Below are positions 8,310 to 16,608 of a stretch of DNA of 64,000 nt, one piece after another. Source of the stretch: Kluyvera sp040932435 (GTDB taxonomy: Bacteria > Pseudomonadota > Gammaproteobacteria > Enterobacterales > Enterobacteriaceae); contig NZ_JBFQGA010000015.1 of NCBI RefSeq assembly GCF_040932435.1, positions 13,298 to 77,297 of the forward strand. Direction: 5' to 3'. Made by a program: the position numbers and the translations under genes. The notes under the pieces were generated by a model that had not been told where the DNA came from, did no database searches, and saw nothing but the letters and a program-made list of their open reading frames with translations. How positions within the stretch are numbered: position 1 is the stretch's first letter; every line of letters begins with the position of its first letter.

Positions 8310-10496
8310 CTAATCCAGTTGTGAATCATAAATCGCCCTAAACTGTAGCTGCAGCTCAGAGAACAGCGTCACCAGCGTGGGGTCAAAATGGCTGCCCGAA
8401 CTGCTGATGATGATTTCACAGGCTTTTTCATGTGAGAAGCCGGGTTTATAGATGCGCTTTTGGCGCAGCGCATCGTAGACATCGGCAATCGCCATGATTC
8501 GTGCTTCCAGCGGAATTTTTTCGCCGCTCAGCCCTTCCGGATAACCTGAACCATCCCATTTTTCGTGATGATAATGGATTAAATTTTCCGCAACCGAGCC
8601 GAGGACCAGGCCCCGGACAATACGCCAGCCGATAACGGTATGTTGCTGGATCTGCTTGAACTCATCATCGGTGAGTTTGCCCTGTTTATGCAGAATATGT
8701 TCCGGTACGGCAATCTTGCCGATATCGTGAAGTGATGCATAGGTCTCAATGGCGCGAACCGTTTTGGACGGCAGCTTAAGACTGCGCGCCAGCAGGGTGC
8801 AGTAGGCCGCAACCCGGCGAATATGGCAGCCGGTTTCATCATCATGCACATGGTTAATTGTTTCCATTGCTTCGACAATACTTCGATTAATCGCGCGATT
8901 TTTATTCATATGCCGCCACATCATCAGCATCATGCTGAGAATGAATAAAAGCAGCCCCAAAAGCCCGACGCTGATCACCTGTAATGCATTTTTACTCAGT
9001 GAAAAGGGCGTCTCGGCGCTGGTGGGCGGAGCGAGTTGATGGCGGTAGCTGGAGATGAGGTGCACCTGCGCCAGCAGAGAGTACAGCGGATGGTCGGGAC
9101 TAATCCAGGTCCCAATCTGATAGCTGGAATGGGTCAACCCGGCGACCTTCAGCGCGCCGCGGAACAGATCGCTGCCGCGCAGCGCTTGCTCAAGCGATGC
9201 TAAATCCCCAAGGATGAAATCAATTTTGTTGTTGTCGATGGCGTCCAGCAGTTCATCAATTGATGTGCGGGAGACCAGCGTCACGTCAGTGCCAAACCGC
9301 TGGCGTAGATAATAGGCGGCGAATGAGCCGCGGATCACGCCAACGCGCTGATGTCGAACCTGTTCTTCATCAACAATAAACGGCTGGCCCATTTTGTTGT
9401 AGTAAGCGTTGTACCAGTTTGCCAGCGGCCCGACCAATCCTTCCATCTGCGCACCATTGCGCACATCAATAATATCGGCAAGATGAATCGGCCAGCTTTC
9501 ATTTTGCATGCGTATCATGTAGTTACCGACAAACTGGACGTCGACGTTGATATTGAGCAGATCGCGTAGGTCGTTCACCATACTGATAGCACTGCCTTGA
9601 TAGCCCTGATTGTCTTTCCAGATGATAGGGGCAAAACTTTCATTTTTTGGCAATTTTATGGTGAGGCGATTTTCCTGCAGCCAAGAGCGCTCCTCGTCGC
9701 TGATGGTTAAATGGCTACGGAGGAATTCAATTTGGCTCTGCTCTTCTAGCGCCTTCAGCCTGCCGCTTTGCTGCCACTCGTTGATCAACTGGTCGATATT
9801 GCTGCGCATATACAGAAGCTCTGGGCTTAGGCCGAAAGAGGAGGTGATGCGCAGCGAGTTGAACGGGCGTGAGATGGTGTAGTAGAACTGCGGATTACCG
9901 ATTTCGCGGTCTTCATTGATATAAAAATCCGCGCCGCCACTGCGGAGTATCTGTAACGCTTCTTTGCTGCTATCGACTTCAATAAGTTGCTGAAATTTTA
10001 GCGCCGGGAAAGCCTTTTTGACCAGTTCCTGAGTATGGTCGTTGCGGCGGAAGATAACGCGTGTGTTCTCAATATCCCGGATCGTTTTTGCCTGTCGCGT
10101 AATGCTGGCGGCGACAATGCTATTGTCAAATAAACGGGCTGATAAAATGTTGTTGTGCAGATGTTCCTGCGTTTGCAGCACGCTGGCATAGAGGCCGTAA
10201 TCGTGATGATGAAAGCGTTGCGCAAAGGTCGTGCCATCGATGGGGCGTAACGTTAGGTTATAGCCGTAGCGTGAATTAATGGCGTGCAGAAGCTCAGGGT
10301 AAAAGCCGCGATATTGCCCGCGGCTATCGCGCCACAGTTCAAAGCTGTCGGCATCAAGCACCCAAACGGGAATAGCTGTAGCTGACCTTGCCTTCTGCGG
10401 TGGGGCGGCGTGAGAGTAGGGCGTGCAAACGAATAACAGGGTCAGTAGAACAACCAGCCCCCGCCAGTGTCGAATAAATCGGCAGTCCTGTGTCAC
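8310..10496 (-). CDS. Membrane HD-GYP c-di-GMP phosphodiesterase with periplasmic SBP_bac_3-like sensors
   Basis: 728 residues. An N-terminal signal/anchor segment (about 11-30) is followed by two predicted periplasmic regions that look like family-3 solute-binding domains (about 40-255 and 265-500, the second beginning with the typical LTISDEERSWLQENR), a transmembrane helix (about 512-536), and a C-terminal HD-GYP domain (about 550-720). The HD-GYP signature is intact: HD at 590-591 in HDIGKIAVPEHIL, HHE at 643-645, and DGSGYPEGL with GYP at 651-653. Degradation of c-di-GMP in response to a periplasmic ligand is inferred. The start is GTG at 10496 with AAAGGA upstream. No gene symbol is known to me; E. 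coli K-12 has no HD-GYP protein. Confidence 0.88.
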   Translation of the reverse strand: MTQDCRFIRHWRGLVVLLTLLFVCTPYSHAAPPQKARSATAIPVWVLDADSFELWRDSRGQYRGFYPELLHAINSRYGYNLTLRPIDGTTFAQRFHHHDYGLYASVLQTQEHLHNNILSARLFDNSIVAASITRQAKTIRDIENTRVIFRRNDHTQELVKKAFPALKFQQLIEVDSSKEALQILRSGGADFYINEDREIGNPQFYYTISRPFNSLRITSSFGLSPELLYMRSNIDQLINEWQQSGRLKALEEQSQIEFLRSHLTISDEERSWLQENRLTIKLPKNESFAPIIWKDNQGYQGSAISMVNDLRDLLNINVDVQFVGNYMIRMQNESWPIHLADIIDVRNGAQMEGLVGPLANWYNAYYNKMGQPFIVDEEQVRHQRVGVIRGSFAAYYLRQRFGTDVTLVSRTSIDELLDAIDNNKIDFILGDLASLEQALRGSDLFRGALKVAGLTHSSYQIGTWISPDHPLYSLLAQVHLISSYRHQLAPPTSAETPFSLSKNALQVISVGLLGLLLFILSMMLMMWRHMNKNRAINRSIVEAMETINHVHDDETGCHIRRVAAYCTLLARSLKLPSKTVRAIETYASLHDIGKIAVPEHILHKQGKLTDDEFKQIQQHTVIGWRIVRGLVLGSVAENLIHYHHEKWDGSGYPEGLSGEKIPLEARIMAIADVYDALRQKRIYKPGFSHEKACEIIISSSGSHFDPTLVTLFSELQLQFRAIYDSQLD

Positions 10497-10794
10497 AAGT
10501 CAATTCCTTTGCAGTGACGATCCAATCCATGTAATCACGTATAAAAATCAGGGACTATTCTGGTCCTTCTCTATTCTAGTCGACAATTTTTCTACTGGAT
10601 CCTCGATACCGTAAATAATTAACGGATTATGTAATGTTTTATCAATCGGGCAAAGAATCAAAAGTGTGACCGCATTGGTAAAAATCAAAACGTTTTTTCA
10701 TAAAATTTGAAAGTGCGTTTGTCTGGTAGTAAGGTTATCGTAATGTAATCGACCGATTGCGGGTGAGCCCGCGTAGCTTTCAGGAGAGGAAAGA

Positions 10795-11433
10795 ATGAAA
10801 ATTGCACTGATGATGGAAAATAGCCAGGCTAGCAAAAACGCGACGATTCATCATGAGTTAAAGAGCGTTGCGGATGAAAAAGGTTTTCCGGTCTATAACG
10901 TAGGCATGTCTGATGAAAATGATCATCACCTGACCTATATCCATCTGGGCATCATGGCGAGCATCCTGCTGAACTCGAAAGCGGTAGACTTCGTTGTGAC
11001 GGGTTGCGGCACAGGTCAGGGCGCACTGATGTCTCTGAACATCCACCCGGGCGTAGTGTGCGGTTACTGCTTAGATCCGGCTGATGCTTTCCTGTTTGCG
11101 CAGATTAACAACGGTAATGCCCTGTCTCTGGCATTCGCTAAAGGCTTTGGCTGGGGCGCAGAGCTGAACGTACGCTATATGTTCGAAAAAGCGTTCACCG
11201 GCCGCAATGGTGAAGGTTATCCACCAGAGCGTAAAGAACCGCAGGTGCGTAACGCGGGCATTCTGAATCAGGTTAAAGCGGCGGTGGTGAAAGAAAACTA
11301 CCTGGATACCCTGCGCGCGATTGACCCTGAGTTGGTTAAAACCGCCGTTTCAGGTCAGCGTTTCCAGCAGTGCTTCTTCGAAAACTGCCAGAACAAAGAA
11401 ATTGAAGCGTTCGTTCGTGAGATTTTGGCATAA
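10795..11433 (+). CDS. RpiB/LacAB-family sugar-phosphate isomerase
   Basis: 212-residue protein of the RpiB/LacA/LacB isomerase family. The diagnostic stretch VVTGCGTGQG (Cys71, position of the family's catalytic cysteine) is followed by CLDPADAFLFAQINNGNALSLAF, which matches the RpiB 'HDP...NDANVL' region. It is about 60 residues longer than RpiB, with a C-terminal extension (PPERKEPQVRN to the end) not found in RpiB, so the substrate may differ. Monocistronic, with a good AGGAGAGGA ribosome site and its own terminator. No sugar-use operon adjoins it, so the substrate is unknown. Confidence 0.82.
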   Translation: MKIALMMENSQASKNATIHHELKSVADEKGFPVYNVGMSDENDHHLTYIHLGIMASILLNSKAVDFVVTGCGTGQGALMSLNIHPGVVCGYCLDPADAFLFAQINNGNALSLAFAKGFGWGAELNVRYMFEKAFTGRNGEGYPPERKEPQVRNAGILNQVKAAVVKENYLDTLRAIDPELVKTAVSGQRFQQCFFENCQNKEIEAFVREILA

Positions 11434-11455
11434 GCCAAACCGCAACAGCGCTGTA

Positions 11456-11484
11456 AAAACCCACGCATTGCGTGGGTTTTTTGT
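11456..11484 (+). terminator. Intrinsic terminator
   Basis: AAAACCCACGC / GCGTGGGTTTTTT stem with a short ATT loop and a T run, 22 bases after the isomerase stop. Confidence 0.92.
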
Positions 11485-11494
11485 TTATTGAAGC

Positions 11495-12919
11495 TTAGCG
11501 TTTCACTTTTTTCGATACCGAACTGCCCGCATCACGCGTCAAGTGCAGCGTATCAATCATGCCGACAAGGCAAATCAGCGCAATAAAAAGAAAGGCGAGG
11601 CGGAAGCTAATGCCCGGCAAGGCGGACAAATCAAAAGCGGAACTTATCTTCTCGCCGATACGAATTCCAATAGCCCCAAGCGTAATGCCCAGCCCAATAG
11701 CCAACTGACTGGCGGTACTAAACAATGTATTGGCGTAGCTCATCTGCATTGAGGGAACGTCGGCAAAGGCTAGCGTACTGACACCGGTAAACTGGATGGA
11801 GCGGAACACGCCGCCCAGATAAAGTATCAGCATGATTGCCCATACCGGCGTCTGCGGTGTCAGGAAAGCGCAAGCAACTAGCGCTAACACATTGAGCGCG
11901 CCGTTAATCAACAGCAGACGACGAAAGCCAAGCCAGCGTATCAGCGGTGTCGTGGCGGGTTTGATAGTCAGATTTCCCACGAAAACCGCCAGCACCAGCA
12001 GCCCGGAGTGGAACGGGTCCATGCCAAAACCGACTTGGAAAAGCAGCGGTAACAAGAAAGGCACGGCGCTTATCGACGCGCGAAAGAGGGAACCGCCATA
12101 CATCGTGACCCGGAAAGTGGGAACCTGCAGCGCATCCATACGGATCATCGGTGACGGCGTGCGGCGGAAATGGCGTAGCGCATAGTAGAAGGTCGCACCG
12201 CCAATGACCAGCAGCGCAGCAATAAGCCCCATGCGCATGTTTTCGGCGCCGAGTAGCTCCATGGCATAGACCAAACTGACCATTGAGATCGACGTCGCCA
12301 AGAAGCCGGGAAGATCGAAAGGACGGCGTTCGTCATCGCGAATATTGGGGATAATCCGCAGCGCCAGAATGATGGCGATAATGCCCAACGGGACATTAAT
12401 AAAGAAGATCCAACGCCAGTCCGCCACGCTGGTAATAAACCCGCCTAGCGGTGGCCCGATAATGGGGGCGATGAGCGCCGGCCAGGTCAGGGTGGCAATT
12501 GCGGTGATCAGCAGATGCTTGGGCGTCGTTCGCAGTACGGCAAGGCGGCCAACCGGTACCATGAGTGCGCCGCCTACCCCCTGAAGGATACGCATGGCGA
12601 CAAAACTGTGGGCGCTGGTGGCGAGACCGCAGAACACCGAAGATACGGTGAAAATAGCCAACGCTAGGCTGAAAATAGTACGAGCACCGAAGCGATCCGC
12701 TATCCAGCCGCTGGCTGGGATCAGCACGGCGAGGGTAATAAGGTAGGCGCTGATGCCGATATTTAAATCGACGGCTTCAACACCGAAGGTTTTCGCCATA
12801 TCTGGCAAGGCGGTGGCAATCACCGTCCCATCAAGAAACTCCATAAAGAATGCACCGGCCACAAGCAGCGCCGCAGGGGATACCCCGCGAGTTGCCTGAG
12901 CTTGGAGAGGCTCACTCAT
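11495..12919 (-). CDS. DHA2-family MFS multidrug-type exporter
   Basis: 474-residue inner-membrane major-facilitator protein with about 13-14 hydrophobic segments. The DHA2 motifs are clear: motif D1-like FMEFLDGTVIATALP in TM1, motif A GWIADRFGART after TM2, and motif C-like ALIAPIIGPPLGG in TM5. It is related to the MdtD/HsrA group (475 residues) but is not a close orthologue of either, so no symbol is given. Substrate unknown. It is divergent from azuC, and the intervening AT-rich DNA carries CRP-like sites that could act on either gene. Confidence 0.85.
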   Translation of the reverse strand: MSEPLQAQATRGVSPAALLVAGAFFMEFLDGTVIATALPDMAKTFGVEAVDLNIGISAYLITLAVLIPASGWIADRFGARTIFSLALAIFTVSSVFCGLATSAHSFVAMRILQGVGGALMVPVGRLAVLRTTPKHLLITAIATLTWPALIAPIIGPPLGGFITSVADWRWIFFINVPLGIIAIILALRIIPNIRDDERRPFDLPGFLATSISMVSLVYAMELLGAENMRMGLIAALLVIGGATFYYALRHFRRTPSPMIRMDALQVPTFRVTMYGGSLFRASISAVPFLLPLLFQVGFGMDPFHSGLLVLAVFVGNLTIKPATTPLIRWLGFRRLLLINGALNVLALVACAFLTPQTPVWAIMLILYLGGVFRSIQFTGVSTLAFADVPSMQMSYANTLFSTASQLAIGLGITLGAIGIRIGEKISSAFDLSALPGISFRLAFLFIALICLVGMIDTLHLTRDAGSSVSKKVKR

Positions 12920-13026
12920 CGTTTGTTACCCTATCAAAAAAAAACGTAATGTTTGCAAATTTTGTAGATTTGGTAAGTGTTGGATTTATATAACAAATTT
13001 TTTATCAGTCTAACAATTTTAACAAA

Positions 13027-13042
13027 AGTGATGTGATTCACA
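13027..13042. promoter_or_regulatory. Predicted CRP site upstream of azuC
   Basis: AGTGA-TGTGAT-TCACA, 9 of 10 matches to the CRP consensus TGTGA-N6-TCACA. It lies in the MFS/azuC divergent region. In E. coli azuCR is reported to respond to CRP and glucose. Confidence 0.65.
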
Positions 13043-13061
13043 TCGCAAAACGGTTGATTTT

Positions 13062-13077
13062 TGTGATGCAGGTCATA
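13062..13077. promoter_or_regulatory. Second predicted CRP site upstream of azuC
   Basis: TGTGA-TGCAGG-TCATA, 8 of 10 matches to the CRP consensus, ending 54 bases before the azuC start codon and 35 bases (centre to centre) from the other site. Confidence 0.6.
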
Positions 13078-13130
13078 TTATGTACGCAAAGACGATAACA
13101 CCTGCATAACAAAAGAACTGGAGCTTCATC

Positions 13131-13220
13131 ATGAAACAGCGTATGCGTAAAATCCTCAAAAGCATGTTCGAAAACTACTGCAAAACTTTCAAAGACGTAC
13201 CGCCAGGCGCTATGTTCTGA
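13131..13220 (+). CDS. azuC: AzuC small membrane-associated protein (dual-function AzuCR RNA)
   Basis: 29-codon gene. The protein MKQRMRKILKSMF...CKTFKDVPPGAMF is clearly homologous to the 28-residue E. coli AzuC, which forms an amphipathic helix at the inner membrane and is reported to act with GlpD; the transcript (AzuR) also works as a base-pairing sRNA in E. coli. A CTGGAG ribosome site precedes the ATG and a strong intrinsic terminator follows directly, so the whole RNA would be about 120-170 nt. Position next to yecJ and ftnB is as in E. coli. Compared with E. coli there is one extra N-terminal residue. Confidence 0.93.
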   Translation: MKQRMRKILKSMFENYCKTFKDVPPGAMF

Positions 13221-13223
13221 TGT

Positions 13224-13251
13224 AAAAAAACCTGCCACGGCAGGTTTTTTT
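13224..13251 (+). terminator. Intrinsic terminator of azuC
   Basis: AAAAAAACCTGCC / GGCAGGTTTTTTT, a compact stem-loop with a long T run starting 3 bases after the azuC stop. This kind of end is typical of Hfq-binding sRNAs. Confidence 0.93.
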
Positions 13252-13302
13252 ATCTTCTGCAAAAGTAGGGTACTATTACGCTCCGCAAAATAGGAGCAAA
13301 AA

Positions 13303-13554
13303 ATGTCTCAGAACCTTACCCCTGACGATGAGCTGGTTTCCGATGTGGTCGCCTGTCAGCTCGTCATCAAGCAAATCCTCGACGTCATCGATGTTATCGC
13401 TCCGGTTGAAGTGCGCGATAAGATGGCATCACAACTGAAATCTATTGATTTTAGTACCCATCCGGCGGGTGCCGATCCGGTGACGCAGCGGGCAATTCAA
13501 AAAGCGATTGCACTCATTGAGCTGAAGTTTACGCCGCAGGATACCGCGCACTAA
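13303..13554 (+). CDS. yecJ: YecJ (DUF2766)
   Basis: 83-residue YecJ homologue, a small cytoplasmic protein of unknown function. Recognised by length and position (between azuC and ftnB) and by the sequence VACQLVIKQILDVIDVIAP. It has a TAGGAG ribosome site and no signal peptide or membrane segment. Confidence 0.87.
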   Translation: MSQNLTPDDELVSDVVACQLVIKQILDVIDVIAPVEVRDKMASQLKSIDFSTHPAGADPVTQRAIQKAIALIELKFTPQDTAH

Positions 13555-13626
13555 TCGATGAGTCAGTCAGCGCAATAGTCCGAAGATGGAAAGGCAAGGG
13601 CGCATGAGCCGCCCTTGCTGAGCAAA

Positions 13627-14130
13627 TTAATGCGGTTGATGGGTCATGATGTTGAGCAGATGCTGGTCGGTTTGTTGAATGCACAGCCCGGCTTTGCGTG
13701 CGCTACGCACTTCATCGAGAATCGTCTTCAGCAAGATACCATCCTGTTCCTGTTCTTCTTCCAGCGCATTCAGGAAACTCAAGGTGTTATCGTCTTGAAG
13801 CACTTTTGCTTCCTGCGTCAATTCAGACAGCGTGAACGTACGTTGTTCATGGCCTTCGATGGTTTGCACAAATAGGTCTTCAAGGGTTGCGCATTTATCT
13901 TCTTCGGCTTCGAAGGCCCTTACCACCGGATATGCGCCCGATTTCTTCATGTAGTCAAACACACGCATCATTTGCGTTATGCTGGACTGCGCCTGCGACC
14001 GCAAAAATGTTGCGGTTCCGTTGAGTCGATGCTCTGAACACCACTCGCTCAAACGCAAATAATGATTAGATGCAGAGAATTCAAGATTCATCTGCGCATT
14101 AAGCTTTTGAACCATTCCCGAAACTGCCAT
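13627..14130 (-). CDS. ftnB: Ferritin-like protein FtnB
   Basis: 167-residue ferritin homologue. The four-helix ferritin fold is recognisable (MNLEFSASNHYLRLSEW; AQSSITQMMRVFDYM), but Glu50 and His53 of FtnA are replaced by Ser50 and Gln53, so the ferroxidase centre is incomplete, as known for FtnB. In Salmonella FtnB is linked to Fe-S cluster repair and oxidative stress rather than bulk storage. It converges on yecJ. Confidence 0.93.
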   Translation of the reverse strand: MAVSGMVQKLNAQMNLEFSASNHYLRLSEWCSEHRLNGTATFLRSQAQSSITQMMRVFDYMKKSGAYPVVRAFEAEEDKCATLEDLFVQTIEGHEQRTFTLSELTQEAKVLQDDNTLSFLNALEEEQEQDGILLKTILDEVRSARKAGLCIQQTDQHLLNIMTHQPH

Positions 14131-14760
14131 ATAAATATCCTTATTACTGGGTAGGAACGATACGCGTGATATCGCATAGTTCTAAATAGCCGCTAACCAT
14201 GCGCTATTTCCGCGTTTGAGTGCGACTACGTATTACCTGTAGTCCATACGCACGATCGAAAATATAGAATACTCATCGATCTTAAAAAATAATACTCTTA
14301 GAACGAATACAAGAAAACTCCTAAGCTTTGCTTTTTACGTTTCGTTACAACAGATATTGGATTGAGCTTAAAGCTCGGAATTTACTGTCATTAACATCAT
14401 GATTTATATTAGTTATTTGTTTGGTGTGTTTTTGCGACCATGTTTGATAAAAGTGCGATAAGGTATTACATCAGATACAGTTTAAAGTGTGATCTATGTC
14501 TAGTATTTTTAGCGAATATCAAGGCCTAGTCGGTATACTCAGCGTTGTTTATTATGAATAATAAATCGCTAATAATAATTAGTGAGATATCTGTTACGCC
14601 TGCTGTAATGCTGGTGAATATTGCAATGATGTAAACTTGTTTTAGATCATTTTTGATAGAAACAGATAAGAAAATTCTGTTCTCGGTATTTAATCTTATG
14701 CAAATTCCGCCTATTTCACCGTCTTGGCGGATTTTTTGATATGAATTGACAGGAGTTAAA
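14131..14760. other. AT-rich intergenic region ftnB-PfpI gene
   Basis: 630 bases with no convincing gene. It is strongly AT-rich, with poly-A/T runs at 14283-14340 and 14540-14600, so curvature or H-NS binding is plausible, and it should contain the ftnB promoter on the left. A 20-codon frame at 14496 (MSSIFSEYQGLVGILS...) has no clear ribosome site and is not called. A GCC-rich dyad, CCGCC...GGCGG (about 14707-14731) followed by TTTTTTG, may be a terminator or attenuator before the next gene. Confidence 0.6.
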
Positions 14761-15318
14761 ATGAAACAGGTTGCAGTGCTGCTGGCCTCTGGCTTTGAAG
14801 AAGGGGAAGCGATTGTCACTATCGATATCCTGCGTCGTCTGCAGATTGGCGTCGAGCTGATTTCATGCGCGCAATCGCGTGCGGTCGTGAGCTATCACGA
14901 TATTCCGATGGTGGCGGATGCGACGCTGGCTGAACGCCAAGACACCCTGTACGACGCGGTCGTATTGCCAGGCGGCCCGCAGGGAAGCGTGAATCTGGCG
15001 GCGGATCCCGACGTGATTAAGTTTGTCGCGGCCCACGATGCAGCCGGCAAGCTTATCTGCCCAATTTGTTCAGCCGCGGCGCGGGTTCTTGCTGGCAATG
15101 ATCTGCTTAAAGGTCGTCGTTACGTCTGTTCAGGTGATTTATGGCAGGATGTGAAGAACGGCGAATACGTTGATGCGCCGGTTGTGGAAGATGGCAATCT
15201 GATAAGCGGCAAAGGTTTCGGCCACGTTTTTGATTTTGCATTCACCGTCGCGGCTCGTCTGCTTGGCGACGAAGCGCCGGTTCGTGACCACGCCGATCAT
15301 ATTTATTACCGCTGGTAG
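14761..15318 (+). CDS. DJ-1/PfpI-family protein
   Basis: 185-residue DJ-1/PfpI/ThiJ superfamily protein. Family marks: GFEEGEAI with an acidic residue near 16, VVLPGGPQGS, and the nucleophile elbow PICSAAARVLA with Cys103. YajL/ThiJ-like; members act as chaperones, glyoxalase/deglycase-like enzymes or isocyanide hydratases, and the sequence does not decide which. I start at ATG 14761, 5 bases after AGGAG; an in-frame TTG at 14746 lies before that ribosome site. A similar gene neighbours ftnB in Salmonella. Confidence 0.87.
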   Translation: MKQVAVLLASGFEEGEAIVTIDILRRLQIGVELISCAQSRAVVSYHDIPMVADATLAERQDTLYDAVVLPGGPQGSVNLAADPDVIKFVAAHDAAGKLICPICSAAARVLAGNDLLKGRRYVCSGDLWQDVKNGEYVDAPVVEDGNLISGKGFGHVFDFAFTVAARLLGDEAPVRDHADHIYYRW

Positions 15319-15329
15319 TCTCTCTCTAG

Positions 15330-15354
15330 CGCGAATTGTCTGACAATTCGCGCC
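15330..15354 (+). terminator. Hairpin after the PfpI gene
   Basis: GCGCGAATTG / CAATTCGCGC stem with a TCTGA loop, 12 bases after the stop. It lacks a T run, so termination efficiency is uncertain. Confidence 0.6.
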
Positions 15355-15566
15355 CATCAATATGTAATTATCTGCTGAATTTATGCATCACTTTACTGTA
15401 ATCCTGCCGTGTGATGCCGCTCTCTTCTGAAAAGTGAATTCCGGGCTATTAATGTTTAAACAACGTTAACGCTGTAAATGAAACAGCTAAAACATTGTTT
15501 TATGTCTAATTTAAATCGTTCCCTGATTTTTCCCTACATAAAAGAACATTAAGGCGGGAGTTTACC

Positions 15567-16547
15567 ATGCACAAGTTTACCAAAGCGTTGGCGGCCATCG
15601 GGCTGGCAGCGGTTATGTCACAATCAGCTATGGCTGAGAATCTGAAGCTGGGCTTTTTAGTCAAGCAGCCTGAAGAACCTTGGTTCCAGACCGAGTGGAA
15701 ATTTGCTGATAAAGCCGGGAAAGATCTCGGCTTTGACGTTATCAAAATTGCCGTGCCTGACGGTGAAAAAACCTTGAACGCCATTGATAGCTTGGCGGCA
15801 AGCGGGGCGAAAGGGTTTGTCATCTGTACGCCTGACCCGAAATTAGGGCCGGCTATTGTGGCGAAAGCGCGCAGCTACGACATGAAGGTTATCACCGTCG
15901 ATGATCAGTTCGTCAACGCGAAGGGTAAACCGATGGATACGGTGCCGCTGGTGATGATGGCGGCCAGTGAAATTGGCGCGCGTCAGGGGCAAGAGCTGTA
16001 TAAAGAGATGCAAAAACGCGGCTGGGACGTCAAAACGACCGGCGTGATGGCGATTACCGCCAACGAATTGGACACTGCGCGCCGTCGTACCACGGGCTCG
16101 ATGGATGCGATAAAAGCGGCGGGCTTCCCGGAAAAACAGATCTACCAGATCCCAACCAAATCTAACGATATCCCTGGCGCATTCGATGCCGGTAACTCTC
16201 TGCTGGTCCAGCATCCAGAGGTGAAACAGTGGCTGATTATCGGCATGAACGATAACACCGTTCTGGGCGGCGTACGTGCTACCGAAGGCCAAGGTTTTAA
16301 GGCAGCCAGCGTCATTGGGATTGGTATCAACGGCGTTGATGCGGTCAACGAACTGTCAAAAGCGCAGGCCACTGGCTTCTTCGGTTCGCTGCTGCCAAGC
16401 CCGGATATCCACGGTTATAAAACCAGTGAGCTGCTGTACAACTGGGTGGAAAAAGGCGTTGAACCGCCGAAGTTCACCGCAGTCACCGACGTCGTGCTGA
16501 TTACCCGCGACAACTTCAAAGAAGAGCTGGCGAAAAAAGGCCTCTGA
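15567..16547 (+). CDS. araF: L-arabinose-binding periplasmic protein AraF
   Basis: 326-residue periplasmic binding protein of the high-affinity arabinose ABC importer. The signal peptide is MHKFTKALAAIGLAAVMSQS ending in AMA; the mature protein begins ENLKLGFLVKQPEEPWF, almost identical to E. coli AraF. AraF-AraG-AraH form one operon, as in E. coli. The 248 bases upstream should hold AraC and CRP sites; the best CRP-like candidate is TGTGATGCCGCTCTCT near 15411-15426, a weak match. A GGCGGGAG ribosome site precedes the ATG. Confidence 0.97.
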   Translation: MHKFTKALAAIGLAAVMSQSAMAENLKLGFLVKQPEEPWFQTEWKFADKAGKDLGFDVIKIAVPDGEKTLNAIDSLAASGAKGFVICTPDPKLGPAIVAKARSYDMKVITVDDQFVNAKGKPMDTVPLVMMAASEIGARQGQELYKEMQKRGWDVKTTGVMAITANELDTARRRTTGSMDAIKAAGFPEKQIYQIPTKSNDIPGAFDAGNSLLVQHPEVKQWLIIGMNDNTVLGGVRATEGQGFKAASVIGIGINGVDAVNELSKAQATGFFGSLLPSPDIHGYKTSELLYNWVEKGVEPPKFTAVTDVVLITRDNFKEELAKKGL

Positions 16548-16557
16548 GTCCTGATGG

Positions 16558-16583
16558 TTCTCCTCCCGCTAGCCGGGGGGAGA
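16558..16583 (+). promoter_or_regulatory. araF-araG intergenic hairpin
   Basis: TTCTCCTCCCG / CGGGGGGAGAA stem with a CTAGC loop between araF and araG. Such stems typically protect the 3' end of the binding-protein mRNA and lower downstream expression, giving more AraF than AraG/AraH. Confidence 0.65.
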
Positions 16584-16608
16584 AGGATAGCTGATTGTGG
16601 AGGTTGCT

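Noticed and set aside
14496..14558. 20-codon frame MSSIFSEYQGLVGILS...
   Set aside because: No convincing ribosome site or known small-protein match; random expectation in AT-rich DNA.
14526..14819. Leftward 97-codon frame before the PfpI gene
   Set aside because: Runs antisense into the real PfpI gene and has no family features.
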